Source: Molossus alvarezi (Eukaryota; Chordata; Mammalia; Chiroptera; Molossidae). Taken from it: 64,000 bases of DNA. The notes beneath the pieces are model-generated. The model had not been told where the DNA came from. It saw only the letters and a program-made list of their open reading frames with translations, and did no database searches. This document shows, one piece after another, positions 49,101 through 62,649 of the stretch. The translations under genes and the position numbers were made by a program. Position 1 is the stretch's first letter; every line of letters starts with the position of its first letter. The stretch is taken from contig CM073887.1 of the NCBI GenBank assembly GCA_037176705.1, positions 62,643,001-62,707,000 of the forward strand. Direction: 5' to 3'.

Positions 49101-52100
49101 GCCCTTGGTCTTGAGCTGGAGAAAGCCAAGGGCCCCAGTGTGAGGCTGGCCAACCCCAAACTTCCCTGGTCCCCTTCAGAGGCCACTGCCCTGGCTCCCA
49201 GCCCTTCAGAGGATCCCAGCAGTGCCTCCTGGGAGGCATCCCCCACGGTCACTTCCCTAGACCTCCCTGTCATGGCCATGCTTCGTGCTCCCAAAGTGTG
49301 GCTCCTACCACACCCTACACCCCACCTTACCCAGACCAATGGGGTCATGGGTCATAGTGAGGCCATGGTCGATGCCCCACCCTCTCTGGCTTCAGAGACC
49401 CAGGCTGGTCTCCAGGACCCCATCCATCCAGAGGTATATTCCTTGCCCCCCTCCTTGGGCCTGACCGGACAAGGTAGAGAGGCCACGTTCCTGTCATTCA
49501 GTGACCACAGAGAGGGAAGTCCCACGGCCTCCTCACAGGTAGCTACGGACACACAAGCTGGAGCCAGTCCTAACTCCCCCAGGGCAGACTTTGGAGAAAC
49601 TGGAGGGACCAGCCCCACTGAACTCAGCAAAGCTGAGCACCTCAGATCCAGCCCACAGGCTTCTGTGGATGGGAATGTGGCAGCAGATTTCACTTCCATA
49701 GAGACAGCTACTGAGCCCATGGGAGGGAGAGAAATCTCAGGGTCTGAGCCTGGGGTCTTCAACACAGCAGAGAGCCCCACTCATGGCTCACAGGCCACTT
49801 TGGAAGAGGCACAGGGCATGTGGCCCTCACTGCACATTGAAGAGCTGGACCCCCGGTCTCCCTCTGCATCCTCGGGGGACCCTGGAGTCTCCCTGAGTTT
49901 GGAGCCTTGGGCTGCTACAGATGAAGGAGGTACAGTGGGTCCCATGGATTCCACAGCCACAGTGGACCCCAGTGGTGCTGGTAGGATTTGGGAACTTGGA
50001 TCCCACATGGTTGAAAGAGCTGAAAGCCCCACCGTGAGGCCTCAAGTGGCTGTGGATAAAAATGTGGTGACGTCCCTCATGTCCCTGGACCAGGGGGACA
50101 AGGGTGGGGTCCTGGCCACGTCCATAATGTACTTCTCCAGCTCCCAACCCCACCCAGAGCAGGAAGGCCAGATGGTGACCCAGGGAACACTGGGAGCCTT
50201 AGCCCCTCCACATGAGGGCAGCCCCCTGGGGGATCCCACTCTTCCTCCTTGGACACCTACAGCAGCCAGCATGGAGAAGCCTGTGTCAGTGTCCTCAGGG
50301 AAGCCAACAGTGCCATGGGACTCCCCCAGCACCCTGCTGTCTGCCCCTCGGGTCCTGGACAAGTTTGAGCTGGAGGTCCTTGCAGGGAGTACCAGTGTGG
50401 AGGAGACAGCAAGTGGAGAGGAGCCGGCCCTGCCAGGGGCCCCTGCAAATGGGAGTGCAGAGCAGAGTGAGTTCAAAGTTTGTGGCCTCATCCAGCCCAC
50501 TGTGGTCAGGGCTTGGGGACCAGGGGAGCTCAGAGTAGAGAAAAACGGTTGTTCCTGGGGGCCTGGGAAGGTTTCTAACAGGGAATGACATTGGAGGTGG
50601 GAACTTATCAGGTGAACTGAATTTCAGAAATGGTATTCCTGGCAGAGGCACCAGCCTGGACAAAGGCAGGAGATTAAGTTGATGTGTTCTGAGGTACAGC
50701 GAGTGATGGGAAAATGTTAAGGCATTGCGTGGAGTTAATTTGGTTCAATTAGCAACTCATGTTCACGGCCATATGGAGCTAGACAGTACTGTGCAATGTT
50801 GGGGGCTGGACTTAAGTGATACCCCAGTTTGGGGAAGATAGAGCTCGATACAGGTACCCCCCCAGGTGGGGCCAGATGGAGGAGGCATAGTGGGAATCGC
50901 AGCTGGAGTTCAGTGGTGCGGTTTGTGGGGGACCTTGAGCCATAGAAAAAGTGGGCACTGGGAAGAGTGGGAGTGGGGGTCATAACCCCCATTATAGACA
51001 GCAAACTGAGCTCAGGGAGAAATGTCACTACCAGCCAGTCAGTGGTCAGACTTCAGTGGGAGCCTAAGTCTGCATAAGCTTTAGCTGCTGTTTGCCCAGA
51101 AGAACCTAAAAAAAGCCACTACCCTGTTCTCCTGGAGCCAAGTCTGCCTGAAGCTCACCTTTTTTAGGTCCTGAATTTTGAGCTGTTTTTTTTTTTTTTT
51201 TTGGTCAGGTGAGCTTTAAAAAAAATCAGCATCTAATTGAAGGGCACTTCTTCTGAGTTGCAAAACACTCTTTTTGTTGTTGTTAATCCTCACCTGAGGA
51301 TATTTTCCATTGATTGATTTTTTTTTATCCTCACCCGAGGACATTTTTCCACTTTTTATTCAGATAGAGCAGGAGGGAGAGAGAGGAAGAGAGAGAAACA
51401 TCAACGTGAAAGGGACACATCAAGTGGCCGCCACCCGCATGACCCAACCAGGGCCGGGGACAAACTGCAGTCAAGGTACCGAACCCGGGTCTCTCCCCGC
51501 AGGCCGACACTCTAACCGCTGAGCCAAACTGGCCAGGGCACCATTGATTTATTTTTATTTGATTTTTTTTTTTTTTTTGGTGGTACGTGCCCCTAGTGGT
51601 AACCGAACCCGGGACTCTCTGGTCCGCAAGCTGATGCTCAACCACTGAGCCAAACAGGCCAGGGCTATTTTTATTTGATTTTATTTTTATTTTTTAAAAT
51701 ATATTTTTATTGATTTTTAGAGAAAAGAAGGAAGAGGGAGAGAGAGATAGAAACATCAATGAGAGAAAAACATCAATTGGCTGCCTCCTGCACATCCCAC
51801 AACCTGGGCATGTGTGCTCACCAGGCATCGAACCAGTGACCTCTTGGTGCATTGGTCATTGCTCAACCACTGAGCCACATGGGCCAGGCTCCATTGATTT
51901 TTATTAATCCTCACACAAGGATATTTTTTTTCCATTGATTTTTTTTAGAGAGAGTGGCGGGGGGTGGAACATTAATGTGCGAGAGACACACTGATTGGCT
52001 GCCTTCCACACTTGGGGATTAAACCTGCAACCTATGTACATGCCCTTGACCCTCAATTCAAGGGCTGACACTCTAACCACTGAGCAACACCTACCAGGGC

Positions 52101-53351
52101 ACAAAACACTTAATAACACAATTGGTTTTACACTTGCTCCCTTCTTTGAAGGCAAAGTGTTTGTGATGGAAATAGTAGTTGAGGGTTTTGTCACCCACCC
52201 TGTCATCTCTGGGCTGTGTCCCAGGCTAGATTTTCTTTTCTTAGATGCTCAGGCAGCAGGCAGACACTGGACATGGACACATGAATTGATAAAGGCTGAT
52301 GCTTATTGGTGAATGCCCATGTACTTGGCTTATGTGATCACTTTACTGGAATCATCTTAGTTAATCCTTATAATGTCCTTGTGAAACAAGTTCTAGTGTG
52401 ATCCTCACTTTAGGATGGGGAGATTGAAGCATAGGGAGGTCAAGTGACTTGTTCAGAGTCATGCAGCTGGAACTGTCAAGGATAAGATTTGAATCCAGGT
52501 CAACTAACAACACGGTCTCTGTTTCAATCACTAGGCTATACAACAAGTATTCATTGGTGTAAAAAAAAAAACCCTGAGGTTGCCCTGGCTGGTTTGGCTC
52601 AGCGGTTGAAGCATTGGCCCACAAACCAATGAGTTGTAGGTTTGATTCCAGTCAAGGTCACATATCTCAGTTGTGTTTGTCATTAGTCCCAGCCCTGGTT
52701 GGGTCATGCAATTGGTTGTTTCTCTCACGTCAATGTTTCTCTCTCTCCCTCCCTCCCACTCTATCTGATGCTAAATAGAAAAATATCCTCTGATGAGGAT
52801 TAAAACAAACAAACAAAAATCCCTGAGGTCCCCCTGGCCGGTTTGGCTCAGCGGTAGGGCGTCAGCCTGCGGTCCAGAGAGACCCGGGTTCGGTTCCCGC
52901 TAAGGGCATGTACCTCAGTTGCAGTTTGTCCCCGGCCCTGGTTGGGTCATGCAGGTGGCAACCACTCGATGTGTCCCTTTCATGTCGATGTTTCTCTGTC
53001 TCTCTCTCCCTCCCCACTCTATCTGAACAAAAAATGAAAAAATGTCCTTGGGTGAGGATAAAAAAACAAAACAAACAAACAAAAAACCCCTGAGGACTTG
53101 GGAGGAGCTTGCCCTGGAGGAGCAGAGAAGAGACTAGCTATAGAGGATGTGCAGTAGGAAAGAGGCTCAATGCCAAGGAGCTAGAGAAGGGGAGTCAGAG
53201 AGATGAGAGGGAGACCGTGCAGAGAGGTGCAAAGGAAGGTGCATTTGGAGGGTCAACCAGGGCTATGGCTGGGTCTGCTTGGGACTTTGTTGGAATCTTG
53301 GTTCCAGACTGAAGCCAGTGGCAGTAGGGTTGGAGAGAGGCAGGCAGCACT

Positions 53352-53401
<50 letters not shown>

Positions 53402-56400
53402 GAGAATGGAAGGAGAGACCTGGATGCCACCCACTCCATACTTGCTGCAGAAATGCTAATGAAGCCCAAAATAAATGCAGCGCCAGGGAGTGACTCAGTC
53501 ACCGCTAGTCACCGCCAGTCTGTGGGCAGCTGTCGGCAGTTTGGGTCACCTGGCAGGGCTCATGTCTTCCCATGCCCAGTAGTCCCATGCATGTGCACAA
53601 ACATGCTGGGGTGGCACTAGGGACAGACACAGCCACAGGCCCCTCTGGCAATCCTGGGGGCACATGCCACCAACCCAAAGACTGGCCTCTGTCCCTGCAG
53701 GAATGCCAGCAGCTACCTCATACAGTTAGCAAGCAGTTATTGAGTGCTGGCTGTGTTCCAGGTCCCATGTTAAGACCAAGTCCCTTGTCCTCTGGAAGCT
53801 GACATTCTAGAGCAGCACTCTAGAACTTTCCTAATGATGGAAATGTTCTGGAGCTATGCTGTCTAATACAGTAGCAACCAGCCACACATAACTACTGAGC
53901 CCTTGAAAGTGGCTAGTGAGACTAAGGAACTACATTTGTACTTTTATTCGCTTTTAATTAATTTAGACTTAAATAGCTATATTTGGCTGCCATGTGGAAC
54001 ATCACTGCTCTGAAGGGAAGCACAAACACATAACAGTAATCTTAATAAATAACTAAATTATATGGAGGTTAGAAAGCGATCAGGCAAAGAGACAAGTGAA
54101 GCAAGGGATGCCAGTGCGTAGTTTCTGGTTCAGGAAGGGGAATCAGAAAGGCCTCTCTAACCAGATGAAATTTGAGCAAGCCTAAGGAAGTGATGGAGGA
54201 GCTATGCAGAGATCTGGGAAAATGCTGTTCCAGGCAAAGCAAACAGTCTGTGCAAAGGCTCTGAGGCAGAACTCTGCCTGACATGTAAGAACAGCAAGGT
54301 CAGTGTGGCTGGAGCAGAGTGAGCAAGTGAGAGAGCAAGAGGTAGGGGTAGGGCAGGGAGATGTTGGGCAGATCTCACAGAGCTCTGTGGGTCACAGTGA
54401 GGACTTTGCCCCCTGAGGGCAATGGGGAGCCATCGAAGGATCTAGGCAGAGGAGGGACATGACCTGACTCAGGTTTACATAGGCTCCCTTTGGCAGCTAT
54501 GGGGAGAACAGCCTGTAGGAGCTGAAGGTGGAGGTCAGGAGACCTGGGAATTGATGACAGCTTGTTACCACCTCAGTTTCTTGTGAGGCTCTAGACAAGC
54601 TCAAAACAGAACAAATTCTAGGTTATAGGGCCTGGAAAGAGGGCCTTAAACTGGGCTACTGGAGCCTTGGAAGTCTGTCTTGGCTCTTATGTTGTCCCTC
54701 TATGTGGTATTGAGCCAGGCTCTTCCCTTTTCTGGGCCTCAGTTCTAGTGTCTGTGTAGTGGAAGTGTTGGATGCTGCCTTGACAAGGGAAGGGGGTCAG
54801 CTGGGGTAGGATGGAGGTTCTTGATCTGCCTCTCCCGGGCTTCAGGGTGGAGAACACCCACTAAGGCATCTAGGCCCCCAAGATGGGGAAGGGAGATAGA
54901 TCCTCCTTCTTCCAAGGAAACCCAGCTGACTGGGGAAATGGTTGGGGAGGAGGAGAGGACCTACATTCCTAAATGTACTCTGGATGCCTGATGTATACTG
55001 ACCAATGCTGAGACCCCTCAAGAAGCCCCAGGCTAATATACACAGAACCAGATATGGCATTATGGTGAGGACTGAGAGAGAGGTAAACTATTTTTATTTT
55101 TATTTCTATTTTGTAGATGAGGCAACTAAAATTCAGAGAAGTAATTTGCCTAGGGTCCCCTAGTGAGGGGTACAGCCAGGGATTGAACTGAACTCTCTGA
55201 CTCCAGAGCCTTTGGTTATAACCACTATAATCTACCACCTCTCCTCAATGTAATGACTGAAATTGAAAAGAAATTGAGCCCAAATGAAGGAAATGATGGT
55301 TCTCACTCCTCTTAGTGCTGCCATACCCCACCATCTAATCTGGAACCTTGTGTCCACTTCTGTGCTGCAGATTATGAGAAATACAATGACCAGCAGTGTA
55401 TGTCCAAAGAGGGACGTGTCAGGGAGGGCACTTAAATCCATGTTCTAAAAGATGACTTTTTAAGAGAAGCTTTGGGAAGCCCCTTCCAGTATAGTCAGAG
55501 AAAGGACTTTGTCACAGGCAAGGCAGCCCACATATACTGTAGGGGCAGTTTCTGGAAGGAGTAAGCTTGTCACAGGGGCATATGAAAGGAAGGTGGTGAC
55601 TACCTATGGGGAAGTTATAGAGTGAACTCCACAGAGAGGGATTGATCCAGAGGGCCTTGGGTGCCTGTGGTCTGGATTCTAGGAAGGCAGATCTGGTGGC
55701 CTGACTGCTCCCTGAACTGCTTGTCCATCCTGCAGTCCCCTCGGATCCCTGCGAGAACAACCCTTGCCTGCATGGGGGCACCTGTAGAGCCAATGGCACC
55801 ATATATGGCTGTAGCTGTGACCAGGGTTTTGCTGGGGAGAACTGTGAGATCGGTAAGTGCCCTGGACTTGGGATCTGAACCTAAATTTGTCTGACTCCAG
55901 AGCCCTGGGGTTTGTTTATCCCAGTGGCCATCCCCATGAGAACTTAGAGTTCACAAAATGTTGGCTTCAGGTGCTCCCTTTCCTTCCCCACTCCTTGGAT
56001 CCAGTAAGTCAGCCTCAGGACCAGCCAGATGAGTTCTCATCCTGGGGGCTGGGGGGCTGGTGTGCTGCATCCCATTACTACCAGGCAGGAGTAAGGAAGG
56101 AGAAGACAAAGGGATGATAAGGCTCAGACTCCTTCCAGTCAAAGTCTTCAAAGAGTCCTGCCTTCTCCTGGGTGGGTAGGGGTATATGTACCACCAACAT
56201 AATAGCCCCAAATCTCAACACAAGAAATATGACAAATTATGAAATTATAACAATAAATATAAATAATACAATTTCTTGCCCTGGCCGGTTTGGCTCAGGG
56301 GTTAGAGCGTCAGCCCAAGGACCAGAGAGACCCAGGTTCTGTTCCCGCTAAGGGCATGTACCTCAGTTGCAGTTTGTCCCTGGCCCTGGTTGGGGTTGTG

Positions 56401-59400
56401 TGGGTGGCAGCCACTTGATGTGTCTCTCTCACATCGATGTTTCTCTCTCTCTTCCTCCCTCCCTCCTGCTCTATCTGAAGATAAATGCTAATAATAATAA
56501 TAGTAATAATAATACAATTTCTTGAGCTCTGTGCATCATCTCAATTTCACAACCTTCACAACTACACTAATTATAGAAATATAACAGTAAATATAAATGA
56601 CATAAACTCTTGAGCTCTTCCATTGACTCTCCACTCATAACCACCCTTGAGGAGGTACTATTATTTTGTTTGTTTGTTTGTTTGTTTGTGGTACACGCCC
56701 TTAGCGGGAACCGAACCTGAGGCTCTCTGGTCTGCAGGCCATTGCTCAACCGCTGAGCCAAACTGGCCAGGGCGAGGAGGTGCTATTATTGATAAAACTT
56801 TGCAAAAAAAGAAAAGTAACTGAGTTTAAGAGAGTGGATGTGACTTGCCTGATATCATACATGCCTCAAGCACTGTCTACACAGGGGTAGTAGAAGAGGA
56901 AGTTCAACTGGATACCTGTCTCTACAAACAGCTTTGTGACTCTCTGCAAGTCCTTGCAAATACTCTGGAACCCAGTTCCCCTAGGTTCCACATTCCACAA
57001 AGACCCTGCAGTTTTGACATTCTCTGGTACAGTTGGCAAGAATATAACCTTCATGGTTCTGGAATCAGGTGGAATGCTCAGCACACCCTGGCCCCCAGCC
57101 AGCCCACTGGCATCTGCTCTCATTAAAACTATGTTAATCATGTGAGGCTCCACCCTCTTGATCTCCAGAGGCATCAAGCCATTTATGTAGACCACTGCTC
57201 CTGTACTTAGGTCCAGGATAGATGGTAGGATCATGACCCCATCTTCTGCCTGGTTTCCTGTGAGGACTGGGGACCTCTGACTCAACCCCTCCCTCTCCCC
57301 TCCAGACATCGACGACTGTGTCTCCAGCCCCTGTGAGAATGGAGGTACCTGCATCGATGAGGTCAACACCTTTATCTGCCTTTGCCTCCCAAGCTATGGG
57401 GGCAGCCTCTGTGAGAAAGGTGAGTCTTTGCTGAGACCCCAGAAACAGGAGGGGGTGTGGGTGCAGGCCACAGGTCTCCATCTTTGGTTCTGTGGCTGTG
57501 AGTCCAACAGGAGGCAAGTTATTGTTTTTGAGAGAAAATCCACATAACATAGAATTAACCTTTTTAGAGTATACAATTCAAAAGGAATTCAATACATTTA
57601 CAATGTTTTGCAGCCACCACCTCTAGCAAGTTCCAAGATATTTCCATCATTCTAAAAGAAGACCCCTTCCCCCTTACTAGTTACTCTTCATTCGCCATCT
57701 GCCCAACCCTGGAAACCACTAATCTGTTTTCTGTCTCTGTGGATCTGCCTATTCTGGACATTTCATGTAAATGGAATCACACATTATTTGTCCTTTTGTG
57801 TCTGGCTTCTTTTACTCAGTGTCATGTTTTTGAGGTTAATCCACATTGTAGCATATGTCAGTGCTTCATTCTTTTTTGTGGCTGAATAATATTCATGGTA
57901 TGGATGGACTGAATTTTGCTTATCAGTTCTTCACTTGATGGGATATTTGGGTTGCTTTCCCCTTGAGGCTAATATAAATAGTACTGCTAGGAACATTCAT
58001 GTACAAGTTTTTGTTCAAACACCTGTTTTCTTTTTTAAAAAACATTTTTATTGATTTGAGAGAGAGGAAGGGAGAGGAGGAGGGAGAGACACAACATCAG
58101 ATGGCGGCCTCCTGCACTGGGGATCTAGCTCACAACTCAGGCATGTGCCCTGACAGGTTCAGAATCGAACTGGTAACCTTTTGGTATATGGGACAATGCC
58201 CAACCAACTAAGCCACCCAGCCAAGGCAGAACACCTGTTTCCTGTTCTTCCTTCACCCCCATTCCTTTTGGTTTATAACTAAAAGTAGAATGGTTGAGTC
58301 ATGGTAATTCTACGTTTAACTGTTTGAGCAACCATAAGACAGTGGCCGCCTATTTTACATTCCCACCAGCAGTTTACAGGGTTTTTATTTCTCCACATCC
58401 TCATTAGCACTTGTTATTTTCCTTTTTGAAAATTATTAGCCATCCTAGTGGTGTGAGGTGTTATGTCATTGTGGTTTTGATTTACATTTCCTAATGACTA
58501 ATGATCTTTTCATGTGCTTCTTGGTGATTTGTCTATCTTTTTGAGAGAAATATTTATTTGAGCCCTTTGCCAGGAGGGAAATTTTAGGCCTTTCTGAGAC
58601 CATTTCCTGAGTTCCCAGGTCCACACTGAGGGTGTGGTCTTGCAGATCAGAGGATACATCAGAAGTGGGACAAGAGGGGATTCAATATTCCAGTTGAATC
58701 TCTTCCAGCAACAAAGAAGTGAATATGGGCCAGGGAGGTGAAAAGGGGGCAGAACCTCAGGGGGAGGGTGTTGGAACCAGGGAAAGGGATGACATAGCCC
58801 CACAGTGACCTTGGATAGGCCCTCTCTCTGTGGATTGGTTGTGCTCATGGCCAGCAGAACAGTCCTCTAGGAAAGACCAGCCCCCTCATACTCCCTTCCT
58901 ACTTCCCAGACACAGAGGGCTGTGACCGAGGCTGGCACAAGTTCCAGGGCCACTGCTACCGGTACTTTGCTCATCGGCGGGTGTGGGAGGATGCTGAGAG
59001 GGACTGCCGCCGCCGAGCTGGCCACCTGACCAGCGTCCACTCACCTGAGGAACACAGCTTCATTAACAGTAGGGACTTTGGGATGGGCAGGGGTGGTCCT
59101 GCAGTTTTTTTGCCAGGGAAGTCCTCAGGCTCCTTAAGACACCACCTTTCTGGAGCTGTGTTCATTAGTGCAAGCCCTGGTCACTTAATAATTTCCATGT
59201 CTGTTTATTCATTTGTTAATTCATATATTCACTTCATTCACTTCATTCATTCATTCATTCATTCATTCATTCATCATATATTTACTGTGCATTTGCTGTG
59301 TGCCAGGCACCATTCCAGGCACCTGGGACACAGCAGCGAGCAAGATGCACATTGTCCTGTCCTAAGGGAATAACATTCTTGTTGGGGACATTGGCAAACA

Positions 59401-62400
59401 AGTAAATATCTAATTAAATAAATCTATACTATAATTTAGCTGGCCCTAAGTATGCTGATGACAAATAAAATGGCCAGGGGATAGAGGGTGATGGGGAAGT
59501 ATCTGTGATGTGTGGGATAAAATGAGGAAGGAGCTATGCAAAGACCTGGGAAAAGTCTTGCATTAATTAAATCTAGCATTTATTGATTCATTCATTATCC
59601 CTTCTGCTGTCTGTTCATCCATCCATTTATTCACATTTTCCTCATCCCATCCCCTAATTCTTTCTTTCTTTCTTTCTTTTTTTTTTAAAGGCTTTATTGG
59701 GGAAATATACATGGGTGGGAACTGTCCTCAGAAACATCTCAGGACACTGTCCTCCATCTCAATGGGCAGTTGCAGTCTCCAGGGGCCCCTGCTCAGAAGC
59801 ATCTGACCAGTCTCAGTGATGGTCTCATCTGTGACTCCTGGAGGAGCACAGTCCTGGGGGTGGCCACTACCCCACCGCCCCATCCCCTCCCCCAACCCCT
59901 ACCTCTATCCCCTAGTTCTTTTATTTGTTCATTCTCTGGGTCCCTCGTTTCTTTTTCCTAGCTGCAATCAAACATCCTCCTCTACTTCCTCTGTCTTCAG
60001 TGACTAACTGGTTCACTGGGTCTCAACACGGCCCTGTCTAGAGCTACCTGTGGACTCTCCTGTCCCTTACTCTCATTTCTGAAAAGATCTGATGTCTTTG
60101 TTTATTCCTTACTCTGGCCATAAGTTTAAGCCACAAATTGTGGCAAGGCCGGCCACAGTAACAGCCCTTTCTATGCCCCACCTCCACCCTCCAGGTTAGA
60201 GAGCAGCCAAAGCCCCAGCCTGCTGGGGAATGGGGGACCTGGCCTCCAGCCTGTGCCAGGGCTGAGGGAGAGTCTGGGGTCCTCCAGCACCCCTCTTGCC
60301 TTTAGCTCCTACCCCACCTCCATCCTTCCACCTCCATTCCTTTTCCCCTCCAGCCCACCTCCAGGCTGGGAAAGGGGCTGGGTCTTCCTCTCCCACCTTC
60401 CACCCCACCTCTAGCTGGCTAGGCACTGGGGAGAGGCAGGTACCCAGCCCTGAAGACTCCCCCACCCTGCAGGCTTTGGACGTGAAAACACGTGGATTGG
60501 CCTGAACGACAGGATCGTGGAGAGGGATTTCCAGTGGACTGACAACACAGGGCTGGTGAGTGGTGGGAACTTGGGTCTCTGCTACCAGGCTGTTGACTTG
60601 GGTCTCATCTAGAACAGAGAGATATGGGTGAGCCCCATGGTCCTAGGCTCTGGCCTCACTTTACCCTCTTATGCAAACTAACTATCAGAGGTCTGGAGTG
60701 GCAAGTGAGCTTCAGCAAAGCCCCAAAGCAACCAACTTCCTAGTCCTGTACAGGGCCCATCCACCTAGTGACTGATGCTAAAAACCCTGGACTAGGGATG
60801 ATTCCTTTGCTCACACTGCCTGCTCCTCCAGCCATAGGCTCTGAAATACTCTCATTTCCCTACATGCCCCTGCTTGCTCAGCCTGTTATCCCTCACTGGG
60901 ACCCCTGCAGCATCCCTCACAGTCACACACACACACTTCTACCGACACTCCTGCCCCTCTACCTGACGGCCATGGGGACTTTTAAAAATTGAGGTGAAAT
61001 TAACATAATATAAATTAATCATTTTGAAGTATAATTCAGTGGTATTTAGTATATTCACAACATTGTGCAACCACCATCTCTACTTAGTTCCAGAATTTTT
61101 TCAACACCCTGAAGGAAAACCCTGTGCATGAGACCTTTTAAAAACTATACATCAGCCCTGGCCAGTTTGGCTCAGCGGTGTGAGCGCTGGCCCACAGACC
61201 AAAGAGTCACAGGTTTGATTCTGGTCAAGGGCACGTACCTTGGTTGCAATTCGGTTTCTGGCCCTGGTAGGGGTCATGTGAGAGGCAACCAATCCATGTG
61301 TCTCTCTCACATTGATGTTTCTCTTTCTCTCTCCCCCACTCCCACTCTATCTGAAGATAAAATGGGAAAATATCTTTGGGTGAGGATTAAAAAAACAAAA
61401 ACAAAAAACTATACATCAGATCAAGAGTCTCCCTGCTTCAAGCCCTGTCAGACACCCCACAGTTCTCAAGATAAAGACCCCCCTCTTTATGCTATGCAAA
61501 ACAGTTTGGCAGTTCCTCAAAACATTAAACATAAAATTAGCACATGACCCAGCAATTCCATTCCTAAGTATGTGACCAAAAGAAGTGAAAACAGGGATTC
61601 AGATACTGGTGCACACATGTTCACAGCAGCACTAGGAATAATTACCAAAAGGAACAACCCAAATGTCCATCAACAGATGAACACATACACAAACTGTGAT
61701 CCAATCAAACAATAACTACAGTGAAAAAGAAATAAAGCACTGACACACACTACAGTGTGGATAAAACTTGATGTTCAGTGAAAGAAGCCTGGCTGTGTAG
61801 CTCCGTTGGTTAGAGTTGTTCCGACACACCGAGGTTGCCAGTTTGATCCCCGGTCAGGGCACATAACAAGAATAAACCAATGAGTCCTGGCTGGTTTGGC
61901 TCAGCAGTAGAGCGTTGGCCTGTGGACCAATGAGTTATGGGTTCAGTTCCGACCAAAGGCATGTACCTCGGTTGTGGTTCATCCCCAGCCCTGGTCCAGG
62001 TCATGCAGGAGGCAACCAGTCCATGTGTCTCTCTCACATCAATGTTTGTCTCTCTCTCCCTCCCTCCCTCCCTTTCACTCTATCTGAAGATAAATAGAAA
62101 AAAATCCACAGGTGAGCCCTGGCCGGTTGGCTCAGTGGTTGGAGCGTCGGCCTGCGGTCCAGAGAGACCCGGGTTCGGTTCCCGCTAAGGGCACGTACCT
62201 CGGTTGCAGTTTGTCCCCGGCCATGGTTGGGTCATGTGGGTGGCAACCACTTGATGTGTCTCTTTCACGTCAATCTCTCTCTCTCTCTCTCTCTCTTCCT
62301 CTCTCTCCCTCCCACTCTATCAGAACAAAAAAATGGAAAAATGTCCTTGGGTGAGGATAAAAAAAAAATCCCCAGGTGAGGATTAAAAAATAAAAAGTGG

Positions 62401-62618
62401 GCCCTGGCCGGTTTGGCTCAGTGGTTAGAGGGTCAGCCTGCGGTCCAGAGAGTCCTGGGTTTGGTTCCCGCTAAGGGCATGTACCTCGGTTGCAGTTAGA
62501 ACCCAGCCCTGGTTGGTTGTGCGTGTGGCAGCCACTCGATGTGTCCCTTTCACGTCGATGTTTCTCTCTCTCTCTCTCTTCCTCTCTCTCCCTCCCACTC
62601 TATCTGAACACAAAACGG

Positions 62619-62649
<31 letters not shown>

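Larger units (their letters stand above)
50467..55735 (+). other. NCAN: NCAN large intron before EGF 1
   Basis: 5.3-kb GT-AG intron. Contains the SINE pile-up 51270-52100, a tandem SINE pair 52581-53086, a GT microsatellite at 53353, a DNA-transposon-like repeat at 53805-54015 and a copy of the recurring unnamed repeat at 54060-54560. Confidence 0.85.

Noticed and set aside
49053..50588. A separate 511-aa gene starting at 49053
   Set aside because: It is the internal part of the large NCAN exon read past the donor at 50466; the phase joins adjoining exons exactly.
51550..51682. AT-rich block as a possible replication origin or matrix attachment site
   Set aside because: The A/T richness comes from SINE tails and a 17-bp target duplication.
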